DNA of 51,385 nucleotides from Candidatus Liptonbacteria bacterium (GCA_016867315.1 VGJV01000002.1:1-51385); one strand, 5' to 3'; positions 25,011 through 33,736 are shown, counted from the first letter of the stretch. The notes: a model not told the origin generated them from the sequence alone. Made by a program: numbers and translations.

Positions 25011-25246
25011 TTCTTCTTCTCCGCGATAATGCAATCCTCATCTTTATTTGGCGCGTTAGCAAGTAACATATCTCTGAACGCCTCATCTCCAGATGCTCCC
25101 TTCCCCTCTTCTCTGAATCCTCCAACTCTTTCTTCATTTTTCTTTTTGGAAATCTTAATCTTGGACAACGCAGAGCTGAACTTTTTCAATATTTCTTGTA
25201 CTTCTACTTTAATCTTTTCCTTTTCTTTCTCAGAAATTGCATTCAT
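25004..25246 (-). CDS. gatC: Probable amidotransferase subunit C (GatC-like)
   Basis: 80 residues. The N-terminal helix EKIKVEVQEILKKFSSAL fits the GatC family, and the C-terminal FRDMLLANAPNKDEDCIIAEKKKW fits the segment that wraps around GatA. GatC links GatA and GatB and channels no chemistry of its own. The gene begins a cluster with an unknown gene, a DUF1059 gene and gatA. Sequence is divergent and short, so the call leans on both the C-terminal motif and the neighbourhood. Confidence 0.72.
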   Translation of the reverse strand: MNAISEKEKEKIKVEVQEILKKFSSALSKIKISKKKNEERVGGFREEGKGASGDEAFRDMLLANAPNKDEDCIIAEKKKW

Positions 25247-25467
25247 ATTTGTGAAAGAAAGCTTGAATTTATAAAGCTAATGTAGTGAAGTTTACTTTCT
25301 TTTAAAAAAATACTGCATCGATCCTCTCTTTAGTAATGATTTTTTTAATCTTGTAAGGATACTCCTTGAAAATCCCCTAAAACAAGTAGTCTCATTACCA
25401 ATGCAAGAAAATCTTATTAAAAAAAATATCTAGTAAAATATAAATACAGACCAAGGTTAAATTTTTA

Positions 25468-25737
25468 ATGGATATTAGATTGGTGAAAGATTCTGATCTT
25501 CTAAAGAGGTCTTCACTCTACCGAGAATTCCAAGCAGAACGCGAAGAGGTTCTAAGGCATAAGTGGATAGAATCTGAGAAAGCAGGTTATGACATAGGTT
25601 TTGAACATGCCCTAATCGATTGGATAATTCATCATCGCTCTAAATGGAGAACGTGGAGAAAACAAAACTGCCCAGAGTGTCCATATTATATGAAAAAACC
25701 CGAGAGCAATCCCTTGCTACCAAATATTAAGTTTTGA
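25468..25737 (+). CDS. Small conserved hypothetical protein
   Basis: 89 residues. The core HKWIESEKAGYDIGFEHALIDWI looks like a conserved helical motif seen in short bacterial proteins of unknown role. Two Cys (NCPECPYY) near the C-terminus could bind metal. TATAAATA at 25439-25446 ends 21 bases before the ATG, which supports a leaderless transcript. It is followed by about 160 bases without a gene and then repeat copy D. Confidence 0.6.
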   Translation: MDIRLVKDSDLLKRSSLYREFQAEREEVLRHKWIESEKAGYDIGFEHALIDWIIHHRSKWRTWRKQNCPECPYYMKKPESNPLLPNIKF

Positions 25738-25898
25738 GTACCACAATTTCTTTTAGAAGAGATTTGTTTCATGCATGATGCTGAACAAGTACATAAATTC
25801 CCAATTTAGATTGGAAAGCAACTAGAGGAAATAGGTAAATTAAGAAGTAATAATTCAAAGGCATTTTCATTTAACCATCCTTCTCTTAGACTATCACT

Positions 25899-26005
25899 AA
25901 AACGATGCGCCACTTCAGATTCATTATAGAAGAAGTTAATCTTAAATGGCAGTCAGGAATCTTAGAATCTTGATGAGGTGTGTTTTTGGTCGATTCTCAA
26001 CATAA
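25899..26005. repeat. Modular hairpin element, copy D (degenerate)
   Basis: Starts with the same 5' arm (AAAACGATGCGCCACT) as copies B and C and keeps ATGGCAGTCAGGAATC and the TGATGAG junction, but the first inner hairpin, the closing arms and the terminal hairpin are eroded. It ends in CATAA and abuts the aspS stop codon at 26006 directly. It looks like a decayed relic. Confidence 0.75.
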
Positions 26006-27400
26006 TCACTTCTTCTTTTTCTCTTCCTTTTTAGGAACATCCAATTTAATGAATACTTCCTTGAGCTGCTTCTCGCTTACTGAAGACGGAGTATCAAGCA
26101 TGACGTCTTGTGCAGCTTTATTCTTCGGGAAAGCAATCACATCGCGGATAGTGTCTGCGCCGATAATAATCTGAATAAACCTGTCGAGGCCAATAGCATA
26201 CCCTCCGTGTGGCGGCGCTCCATACGACAAAGCATGCAGCAAGAAACCAAACTTTTCCTCTGCTTCTTTCTCGTCAATGCCCAGAACTTTAAACACTCTC
26301 TTTTGAATTTCTGGATTATGGATGCGAATGCTGCCACTCAGCAATTCTGTTCCATTCAAGACCAGGTCATACGTCTTCGCCTTCACTTTCAAGGGCTCTT
26401 TCTCAAGCAAAGTCAAATCAGAGGGCATGCAGAACGGATGGTGCGCAGCAACATATTTCTTCTCTTCCTCAGAGTACTCAAAAAGCGGAAAGTCCACAAT
26501 CCAGGAAAAGGCATACTTCTCTCCGGTCTCCTTGCGCAAATCGGGCTTGTCAGAGTTGTACTTCTTCATCGCCTCTGCATACGGAATCCTCCGAAACGGC
26601 GTCTTCAGATCCTGATGAAGAACCTCCTTAAACAACGCCTTCATGAGCTGCTCAACACTCGAATAAATATCTTCTTCATTAACAAACGACATCTCAACAT
26701 CGAGTTGCGTAAACTCCGGCTGTCTATCTGCACGCAAATCCTCATCGCGTAAGCAGCGCGCGATTTGAAAATATCTATCCATTCCCGATACCATCAAGAG
26801 TTGCTTAAATAATTGCGGCGATTGCGGGAGAGCATAGAATTTGCCTGCATGAACACGGCTCGGTACAAGATAGTCGCGCGCTCCTTCCGGCGTTGATTTT
26901 GCAAGTAAGGGTGTCTCAAACTCCGTAAATCCTTCCTTGGCAAAGAAACTACGAATGGTCTGCATAATCCTGCCGCGCAAATGGAGATTGCGCTGCATGC
27001 GCTCGCTGCGCAAATCAAGATAGCGATACTTCATCTTCACATCCTCATTGACCTCTGCATCATTGAGCATAAACGGCAGAGGCGGACAAGGATTCAATAC
27101 CTCAAACGCCTCACAAAAAACTTCAATGCTCCCTGTAGATAGCTCTTTATTCTCAGTTCCTGCCTTCCTCTTCACCACTTCCCCAACAATCTTCACGCAC
27201 GACTCCAGCGCAATGCTCTTTGCCTGCTCAAATCCCTTGCTTTTCTTAATCAAAACAACTTGCACAACTCCATATCTGTCCCGCATATCCAAAAAAACAA
27301 CACCTCCATGCGCTCTTACTGTCTGCACCCATCCACATAATTGCACTTTCTTTCCCACATCTTTTCCGCTTAATTCTCCGCATGTATGTGTTCTTAACAT
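26006..27400 (-). CDS. aspS: Aspartyl-tRNA synthetase, bacterial type without GAD domain
   Basis: 464 residues. OB-fold anticodon domain with CGWVQTVRAHGGVVF (about 22-36), then the class II core: KYRYLDLRS motif region near 124, RCLRDEDLRADRQPEFTQLD near 215, GLDRF motif 3 and the C-terminal FPKNKAAQD. These are bacterial AspRS traits. Bacterial AspRS is normally about 590 residues; here the insert domain between DKPDLR (about 285) and FSWIVDFP (about 298) is missing, which accounts for the short length. Base composition is visibly richer in G+C than neighbours, so transfer from a bacterium is likely. Whether it also charges tRNA-Asn cannot be read. Confidence 0.94.
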   Translation of the reverse strand: MLRTHTCGELSGKDVGKKVQLCGWVQTVRAHGGVVFLDMRDRYGVVQVVLIKKSKGFEQAKSIALESCVKIVGEVVKRKAGTENKELSTGSIEVFCEAFEVLNPCPPLPFMLNDAEVNEDVKMKYRYLDLRSERMQRNLHLRGRIMQTIRSFFAKEGFTEFETPLLAKSTPEGARDYLVPSRVHAGKFYALPQSPQLFKQLLMVSGMDRYFQIARCLRDEDLRADRQPEFTQLDVEMSFVNEEDIYSSVEQLMKALFKEVLHQDLKTPFRRIPYAEAMKKYNSDKPDLRKETGEKYAFSWIVDFPLFEYSEEEKKYVAAHHPFCMPSDLTLLEKEPLKVKAKTYDLVLNGTELLSGSIRIHNPEIQKRVFKVLGIDEKEAEEKFGFLLHALSYGAPPHGGYAIGLDRFIQIIIGADTIRDVIAFPKNKAAQDVMLDTPSSVSEKQLKEVFIKLDVPKKEEKKKK

Positions 27401-27464
27401 GCCAAATCCAAATAAACGCGCTTTTTAACCCTTTTCTTTCAGAAAACCTTACTTTGTTAAGATC

Positions 27465-27511
27465 TCAAAGTCTATCGGACTTTGATGGCCATCAAGGATT
27501 AATATCCATGA
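27465..27511 (-). repeat. Modular double-hairpin element on the minus strand
   Basis: Minus-strand order: a hairpin TCATGGAT/ATCCTTGA (one mismatch) at 27511-27492, linker TGGCCA, then TCAAAGTC-CGATA-GACTTTGA at 27485-27465. The flanks AAACCTC and GATGGC are the same as around the inner hairpins of copies B and C. It lies upstream of the aspS start. Confidence 0.65.
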
Positions 27512-27547
27512 GGTTTCCTAAATCTTATTTTTAACCCTTATGCTACA

Positions 27548-27859
27548 TTAATTTTCCCAAGGACACACTCTGGGATTTCCGCCCCTAGGATCTTCCCATC
27601 CAAAATCATTCCCCTTTATTTCCGTCACCGAAACTGTGTTCATAACTCTTGTTCCATTGCATTCCACAGTAATATCCATACATTTTCCACTAAGCGTGCA
27701 TAATGCAAATGTCCATGTATAATGAAGAGGCTCATCATCTTTCTCATCAATTGCTAATCCAGTCCCACTCACTTTTTGTACAAATAATCCTGCGAAGAAA
27801 GCCAGAACTACAAGTGCCAGCACAATTAACACAAGCCTCCAATTTGCTTTTTTACGCAT
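27548..27859 (-). CDS. Small membrane-anchored extracytoplasmic protein
   Basis: 103 residues from ATG 27859. A basic start MRKKANWR precedes one membrane helix (about 9-28), then an extracytoplasmic domain of about 70 residues with five Cys residues (LCTLSGKC, VECNG, RVCPW), likely disulphide-bonded. No family recognised. The longer frame reaching 27913 adds residues before the basic start and is less likely. Single gene upstream of aspS and the hairpin element. Confidence 0.62.
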   Translation of the reverse strand: MRKKANWRLVLIVLALVVLAFFAGLFVQKVSGTGLAIDEKDDEPLHYTWTFALCTLSGKCMDITVECNGTRVMNTVSVTEIKGNDFGWEDPRGGNPRVCPWEN

Positions 27860-27953
27860 GGGACAAGTAATCAAGGTACCTTTATAAAATTTGTTATCCC
27901 TACATAGAGACATTTTTAGAAAGATTTATAAAGTGTAATTAAAGCTTGAATCT

Positions 27954-28277
27954 ATGGCAACAAATCCTCTAAGCAGAGTAAATATGTACTTCCCAATAAA
28001 AGGTCTGGCAAGAATACTCTTTCCTCATAAGCCCCTAGACGTATTTCCAATAGGTAATGATCCCTATCAACCATGTAATTTACCTACTTTCACAAAAGAT
28101 GATTACGCTTGCTTTTCCACAGGAGAAGACGTTGTTATAACAAGTATCGGTACATATCAGAAAATAAATGATGCCTGTCATGCAGGTCCGGCACAAATAA
28201 ATTCCAAATTAACGAGTGCACGTTTTCTCTGCTATGCGCTTAAAGAATTTGACGAAGACATAGCCTTGGATCACTAA
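27954..28277 (+). CDS. Hypothetical protein
   Basis: 107 residues, soluble, with no recognised domain; Pro-rich early (PLDVFPIGNDPYQP) and several Cys residues. TTTATAAA at 27925-27932 ends 21 bases before the ATG, a well-placed TATA box. Its stop lies 5 bases from the gatE stop on the other strand. Confidence 0.6.
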   Translation: MATNPLSRVNMYFPIKGLARILFPHKPLDVFPIGNDPYQPCNLPTFTKDDYACFSTGEDVVITSIGTYQKINDACHAGPAQINSKLTSARFLCYALKEFDEDIALDH

Positions 28278-28282
28278 AGGAT

Positions 28283-29752
28283 CTATTTAACCAGTCGATT
28301 CAATATTTCCATCGCTTTTCTCTTATCCACTCCAGGCATCTTGGCAATAACCATCCCCATATATGCTCCTGCCCTCAATCCAGGTTTATCTCGAACAATC
28401 GCGATTATCTTCTCTTCTATAACGTGATCATCTATTTTCTCTATCTTCAAAGCATCTTCAATCTTGGCCCCATTAGTAACTTTCCACAAAACCCCTTTAA
28501 TATCTCCCTCGCCAATCTCTCCCTTAACTAGCGCCTCAAGAACTTGCTCCAACACTCTCTCATTCAAAACACCTTCAATTTCTTCAAAGCTCTTCTTCAA
28601 CTTGCTCGCAAATTCTTGTCTCCATAAAACTACCATCTTGGCAACAAGATCGGCATCTTTGCTATATATCTTGATAAGAGTCTCAAACTCATCAAGATGT
28701 CCATCCAATACAAGCCTTATCATCTCCTCGCTTAGTCCTTTCTTCTTCAACTCATCTCTGATTTCAGTCCTCAATTTTGGAAGTATCTTCTTAAGCATAT
28801 TCAATCTTTCTCTTCCAATTGTTAACAAAGGCAAATCTGTCTCAGGATACATGCGCGCCTTTCCAGGCATGGGGCGCAAAAACTCCGTATCTCCTGAAGG
28901 CAATGCATTTCTCACAGCGCCTTCTTTTTTTCCTTGCTTAAGTTCCGTCTCTTGACGAAGCACTTCTTTGCGAACAGTCTCTATCATCATAGCAGGATCC
29001 TGGAATCCCTTGACTTCCACGCGATCATGCCCTTTTATAGAGATATTCACATCTTGCCTGATAGTGCCAATCCCTCTCTTTACTTTGCAAGCCCTTAATA
29101 TTTCTCCAAGCTTAAGTGCAGTCTCTTTTATCTTGTCAGGAGTATCTAATACAGCAGCAGTGGCAATCTCAACTAAAGGTATTCCTAGTCTATCAAGACG
29201 ATAAACAGCCGCCTTCTCATCTCGACTTACAATGCGCGCCGCATCTTCTTCTAGACACACAGTATCTACCTTTACTTTGCCAAAAGAAGTTTCAATAAAT
29301 CCATCGTGAGCCAATAATACTGTTCTCTGGAATCCAGAAGTGTTACTTCCATCAATCACAGTCTTGCGCATCACCTGAGTCACAGGATATACTTCGCAAT
29401 TGAGCAGAAGTGCTATCTTCAATGCTTCATCAAGTGCCGCTTCATTAACAAAATGCGGGGGCTCCTCATCCAACTCTACCAAACAAGTCGTATCATTATA
29501 GCCTTGATATAAAAATGTCCTTCCTAAAACTGCCTCATGCGCAACAGCAGCATCTACTTCTCCAGTCTCTCCAGCCACCGCATGCAATCTTCTAATCACA
29601 GAGAAATGGGGTTCCTCACTCCTAAGATATCCAGGACATGCACAGAATAGCTTCCCCGTATCCAACTGTTGATGTATTTCCAATCCAGCTTTTAGCCCTA
29701 TTTTAGAATAGGCAGTTGCAGTATGTTGAGAGACTCTCTTTGTATAATCCAT
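28283..29752 (-). CDS. gatE: Glutamyl-tRNA(Gln) amidotransferase subunit E, lacking the GAD insertion
   Basis: With GatD converts Glu-tRNA(Gln) to Gln-tRNA(Gln), the archaea-specific route. The kinase-like GatB/E core has KAGLEIHQQLDTGKLF near residue 21, RLDRLGIPLVEIAT near 185, GTIRQDVNISI near 229 and PMPGKARMYPETD near 294, with a tail and YqeY-like helical domain at the end. Archaeal GatE is usually above 600 residues because of an AspRS-like GAD insert. Here (489 residues) the region between about 265 and 290 runs on without it. HQQLDT and the presence of gatD nearby favour GatE over GatB. TTATTAAA at 29774-29781 is a fitting TATA box. Confidence 0.88.
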   Translation of the reverse strand: MDYTKRVSQHTATAYSKIGLKAGLEIHQQLDTGKLFCACPGYLRSEEPHFSVIRRLHAVAGETGEVDAAVAHEAVLGRTFLYQGYNDTTCLVELDEEPPHFVNEAALDEALKIALLLNCEVYPVTQVMRKTVIDGSNTSGFQRTVLLAHDGFIETSFGKVKVDTVCLEEDAARIVSRDEKAAVYRLDRLGIPLVEIATAAVLDTPDKIKETALKLGEILRACKVKRGIGTIRQDVNISIKGHDRVEVKGFQDPAMMIETVRKEVLRQETELKQGKKEGAVRNALPSGDTEFLRPMPGKARMYPETDLPLLTIGRERLNMLKKILPKLRTEIRDELKKKGLSEEMIRLVLDGHLDEFETLIKIYSKDADLVAKMVVLWRQEFASKLKKSFEEIEGVLNERVLEQVLEALVKGEIGEGDIKGVLWKVTNGAKIEDALKIEKIDDHVIEEKIIAIVRDKPGLRAGAYMGMVIAKMPGVDKRKAMEILNRLVK

Positions 29753-29789
29753 AACAACACAGAATAAAAGGAGTTATTAAAGATTATCT

Positions 29790-30683
29790 TCACCTAGTTT
29801 TTGTTAAAATCTTTGAATGATTGGAATGTCTAGAACCTTCAAAATTAAGCTTGGAAGCAGAGTTATCCCACAAGCAAACAAATTCTGCTTCTAACTGGGA
29901 TCGGCTATCAGGATGTTCTTTGAAGATAGGGTGGTTACGTGCCGAATAGGAGATTATCCTTTCAAAACCCATTCTCTCAGCAGCTACTTCTGCAATATGG
30001 AGAAGAGCTACTCCTAGCAATACGTTTGGAGGGAAATGAGCATTTCTACAAGGCTGCATCTGAGATACAAGCAATGCATTATCTTGAGCCCAAAAACCTG
30101 CAACTGCCACAAGATTAGACTCTTGATGGTTCTGATGAGTATACATCTCTAAAAGGAAAGGAGAATCAGAACGTATACCTCCTCCTTTTGCCCCGCCTAA
30201 ACTAGTAGTACCCAAACCGCAATTTCCTGAAACAACATATCCTGTTAAATTAATCCCGGAAGGCAGAACAATATTCTTTAGAGTTCTCTTAAGGCATATT
30301 CCAAAAAAGTCAGATGGATTTTTCTGCATGCATTGTAAATAATCTGAGATTTTAATATCATTGCCCATAGATAAAGTATACTCACGATAAAGCCCTTCTT
30401 CAAGGTGGTTTGCTGGAGATTCTATCAAAGGTACAAGAGACAAATAATCTAGAGAAGGAGTCCTGCGCAAGCTATCTGCGGTATTATGATAGTAAGGGTC
30501 TCTTATATCGAACTGATATATGTCTTCTTGGACGAACCCCCATGCATTTTTTAGGTCTGACCGAGTTACAACCTTACGATCTTCTAAAACTAAGGGCAGA
30601 ACCGTCTCATACAAATGTCCTCGTAACTCTGAGAATCTTCCTTCACATTTTACCCTGCGGGGAGGTTTATGTCCGTCTTCCAT
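29790..30683 (-). CDS. Hypothetical protein between gatE and gatD
   Basis: 297 residues, soluble, no family recognised with confidence. A Gly-rich stretch GLGTTSLGGAKGGGIRSDSP is central. The C-terminal part (VLLGVALLHIAEVAAERMGFERIISYSARNHP) reads like an acyltransferase-type helix-strand pair but is not decisive. It sits on the same strand as gatE and gatD, with an A+T-rich stretch (TTTAAATCTTT) on the upstream side, so it probably has its own promoter. Confidence 0.55.
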   Translation of the reverse strand: MEDGHKPPRRVKCEGRFSELRGHLYETVLPLVLEDRKVVTRSDLKNAWGFVQEDIYQFDIRDPYYHNTADSLRRTPSLDYLSLVPLIESPANHLEEGLYREYTLSMGNDIKISDYLQCMQKNPSDFFGICLKRTLKNIVLPSGINLTGYVVSGNCGLGTTSLGGAKGGGIRSDSPFLLEMYTHQNHQESNLVAVAGFWAQDNALLVSQMQPCRNAHFPPNVLLGVALLHIAEVAAERMGFERIISYSARNHPIFKEHPDSRSQLEAEFVCLWDNSASKLNFEGSRHSNHSKILTKTR

Positions 30684-30752
30684 GAAGCAAATAAGAAAAA
30701 TTCTCTATTTAAATCTTTTTAATTGTAATTCCTTTATAGTTATAACATTAAT

Positions 30753-32027
30753 TTATACCGCGATTCGCTCATTCAATTCCCCAGAAACATTCTCCTTCAT
30801 CTTCTCCTTCACCTTTCCTTTCCAACCGAAGTGTCCGAGAACCCAGCCCAACTTAACCATCGCAGTCTCAGGAAGCATATCATCCAGGAAAATCACTCCT
30901 GCATCAACGATTTCTCTCCCATTTGAATAGACAAAGGGATCAAGTCTTCCATAGATAGTTTGTGCTGCAGCACATATCACAAGGCCTTGTCTGATATGTT
31001 TTTTCAGAGCAGGCACCCAATTATGTTTAGCCTCACTAGGAGGCAGGTGCCCCAATCCTCCAACTTCTATAACAACACCTTTAAATTTAAGTGCATATAA
31101 ATCAAGGATAGAAGGGTCCTGCCCAGGATAAAATTTCACTAATGCCACTTTATCAGTAAAAGAAGTATCCAGAACAGTTTTCCCTCCAGGACTTTTCCTA
31201 TACTCAGAGATAAACTCTATCTTATCAGGCCAGACTTTCGCGATGGGCTCGCAATTAATCGGCTGAAAAGCATCTCTTCTTGAGCTATGCATCTTTCTTA
31301 CTTTTGATCCTCTCATGGCATGGCAGTATTCATCATTTAAGTTTGCATGACCGACCAACATCACTTCGGCGACATCTGATAAAGCTGCCCTCGCAGCGCA
31401 CACTAGATTCAGATTGGCATCACTGCTAGCTCTGTCTATACTTCTCTGAGAATATGTCAAAACTACTGGCTTTGTAAGATCTTGAAGGAAAAATGAAAGT
31501 GCTGCTGCAGTATAATGAAGGAAGTCCGTCCCGTGTGTCACAATGACTCCCTTTATCTCAGGGTCATCTACCATCTTCTTCACGCTTTCAGCTATCTTTA
31601 TCCAATGCTCACTAGTCATGGCTTCAGACGATGTCATGAATGGAACATCTATAGTCTTAACATCGACCATCTCAAAAAGTTCAGGGTAGAATCTCATAAG
31701 TTCTCCAGGATCTGTAAGCCAAGATGTCCCGCCTCTCTTTGCATCAAGCTTGGCCGCTATTGTCCCACCAGTCACAACAAGTCCCAGCACAGGCAATCCT
31801 TTTTTTCTTTTTACCTCACTTTTTTTCTCTTCCTTAACGACTCTCTCATATTTCTTCAATACTCTTGAAGCCAATATATTATCCCGAGGAATTCCTACAT
31901 TATAACCAGATTTTAATTTTATTAAGACTACGCTACTGTCAGGGTTTTCAAGTACAATTCCATCGACTTCCTCTTGAGCCAATCTAAATCTAACTTCATC
32001 TCCTGCATTGAAACCAAGTTCAGCCAT
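30753..32027 (-). CDS. gatD: Glutamyl-tRNA(Gln) amidotransferase subunit D
   Basis: The asparaginase-like glutaminase of archaeal GatDE. About 424 residues. A small N-terminal beta domain (about 1-75) precedes the asparaginase core. VTGGTIAAKLD near residue 85 has the first Thr, and VTHGTDFLHYTAAAL near 160 has the second Thr-Asp pair; a catalytic Lys lies in the TYSQRSIDRASSD vicinity. Length is standard. ATG 32027 is preferred to TTG 32036. Separated from gatE by one unknown gene, so the pair is loosely kept together. Confidence 0.95.
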   Translation of the reverse strand: MAELGFNAGDEVRFRLAQEEVDGIVLENPDSSVVLIKLKSGYNVGIPRDNILASRVLKKYERVVKEEKKSEVKRKKGLPVLGLVVTGGTIAAKLDAKRGGTSWLTDPGELMRFYPELFEMVDVKTIDVPFMTSSEAMTSEHWIKIAESVKKMVDDPEIKGVIVTHGTDFLHYTAAALSFFLQDLTKPVVLTYSQRSIDRASSDANLNLVCAARAALSDVAEVMLVGHANLNDEYCHAMRGSKVRKMHSSRRDAFQPINCEPIAKVWPDKIEFISEYRKSPGGKTVLDTSFTDKVALVKFYPGQDPSILDLYALKFKGVVIEVGGLGHLPPSEAKHNWVPALKKHIRQGLVICAAAQTIYGRLDPFVYSNGREIVDAGVIFLDDMLPETAMVKLGWVLGHFGWKGKVKEKMKENVSGELNERIAV

Positions 32028-32169
32028 ACTTCTCAAGAGAAGAAGATGTTTTTAAGTGTTTGTTTCGCAGAGATAATTAATTAGATTAATAAATGAATTC
32101 ACCAGTAGGTATAGTAAAAAACTGGATTTATAGCGGAAATAAGCCTATGAAAAGAATTTATGTGCAGGC

Positions 32170-33672
32170 TTAATACTCTCGTGCAATATATACCGTTTCC
32201 TTTGCGGGTTTTCCACACACAATACAAACTCCGGAAGTCTTTGTTTTTCCAATCTCATCAAACTTTCTTCCCCTAACTTTGGCACCTGTGCTTTCTTCAA
32301 CTTTATCAGAGCATGAAGCACCGTCTTTTTCTATCGAACAGAATCCGCATCGCACAATACCTCCAGATTCAATGACCTGCTTCGCTTTCTTCAGATCAGT
32401 CGCATTAATAATCAGATCATCAAATACCTTGTCTGCTTGCCGCATTAGGATTTTACCAGACTCTTCAGCGAGTTTTTTGATATAGCCCAGAACATTTTCC
32501 TCTCGAATTACTTTCTTTTCACCTGTGTCTCTTCGGAATATAGTGACGCTTTTTTCTTTAATGTCTTTCAAGCCAAGATCAATACGTACCGGAACTCCCT
32601 TCATCTCCCAATGATTGAATTTTTCACCTGCACTTTTATTAGTCATATCAATTTCTACATTAGAAAATGAAGATAACTTATGATATAAGTTGTCAGCTTT
32701 CTCCATAACTTTAGGATCATCAACAATCGGCACTATTACTACTTGAATAGGTGCAAGGTTCCAAGGCAATCTAAGGCCTTTGTCATCGCCATGAACAATA
32801 ACTACACTTGCAAAAATTCGTGAAACTGCAGGACCATAACAAGTAATCCATCCATAATTTTCTTTTCCATCTGCACCAGTATATTTAACTCCAAACCCTT
32901 TTGAGAAAGCCTGGGAAAGTAAATGTGTTGAAGGCTGCTGTACAACTCTCCCATCAGGATTCAAAACATCTGCTGCAAATGTTCGATCTGCCCCAGGAAA
33001 CTTATCCCATGCTGGACGCTCAAAAAAGATAAAAGGCAATCCGAATACATCATGAAGGACTTCTTTTGTAGTCTGCATATCTTCTAGTACCTGTTTTTCA
33101 GCATCTTTCTCTGTTGCATGTACGCAGTGAGTTTCAATCCAATGAAATTCCCTACTTCGTAAGAATGGTCGTGTTGCTTTAGTCTCATACCTAAAAACAT
33201 TTGCCCTCTGGTACGTTTTAAAAGGCAGATCTTTGTAACTTCGAATCCATAAAGAAAACATCTGATAGAAAGCAGTCTCTGAAGTGGGTCTTAAAGCGAG
33301 ACGTTCCTCAAATTTCTTATCTCCTCCTTCAGTAACCCAGAACACTTCAGGTGTAAAACCAATAATGTGAGTACTTTCCCGTTTTAAGTTACTTTCAGGA
33401 ATAAGAGTAGGGAAAAAATAGGGTTTATGCCGCTTTTGTTGCAAGGTTTTCTCAAGATAAGAGTACATTTTCTCCATAACCATGACTGACCAAGGCTGAA
33501 ATACCAGAAAACCCTTTACATTGTATCGTAAATCGGCAAGTTCTGCCTTCTGCACGACCTGAGTATACCATTCAGAAAAGTCTTCATTCTTTTTTACAGT
33601 CAAACCCTTAGTATCTTCAATTTTTCCCTTTATTTCTTTCACAACTTCCTTGGCAGCCTTCTCAGTCTTCAT
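32170..33672 (-). CDS. proS: Prolyl-tRNA synthetase, archaeal/eukaryal type
   Basis: 500 residues. Class II core with RPTSETAFYQMFSLWIRSYKD (motif 2 region near 125) and FLRSREFHWIETHCVHAT near 160. The anticodon domain follows, then a C-terminal zinc-type domain with CGFCSIEKDG, CIVCGKPA and a final Tyr. The last-residue Tyr is a trait of the archaeal and eukaryal class. No editing insert is present. ATG 33672 is chosen; a TTG at 33678 is also in frame. TATA-like TTTAATAG on the minus strand lies about 25 bases upstream. Confidence 0.96.
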   Translation of the reverse strand: MKTEKAAKEVVKEIKGKIEDTKGLTVKKNEDFSEWYTQVVQKAELADLRYNVKGFLVFQPWSVMVMEKMYSYLEKTLQQKRHKPYFFPTLIPESNLKRESTHIIGFTPEVFWVTEGGDKKFEERLALRPTSETAFYQMFSLWIRSYKDLPFKTYQRANVFRYETKATRPFLRSREFHWIETHCVHATEKDAEKQVLEDMQTTKEVLHDVFGLPFIFFERPAWDKFPGADRTFAADVLNPDGRVVQQPSTHLLSQAFSKGFGVKYTGADGKENYGWITCYGPAVSRIFASVVIVHGDDKGLRLPWNLAPIQVVIVPIVDDPKVMEKADNLYHKLSSFSNVEIDMTNKSAGEKFNHWEMKGVPVRIDLGLKDIKEKSVTIFRRDTGEKKVIREENVLGYIKKLAEESGKILMRQADKVFDDLIINATDLKKAKQVIESGGIVRCGFCSIEKDGASCSDKVEESTGAKVRGRKFDEIGKTKTSGVCIVCGKPAKETVYIAREY

Positions 33673-33736
33673 ATTCAATTAATGATGATAAGCTATTAAA
33701 ATCTACCGTTGAGACTCACTCCAAAGAATATTAGAG

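Noticed and set aside
25247-25467. Gene or RNA in the gap between gatC and the gene at 25468
   Set aside because: Only A+T-rich sequence and the TATA box at 25439 are seen; no frame or stem stands out.
28283-29752. GatB instead of GatE (because of its short length)
   Set aside because: HQQLDTGKLF and PMPGKARMYPETD fit GatE and gatD is nearby; still the missing GAD domain leaves some doubt.
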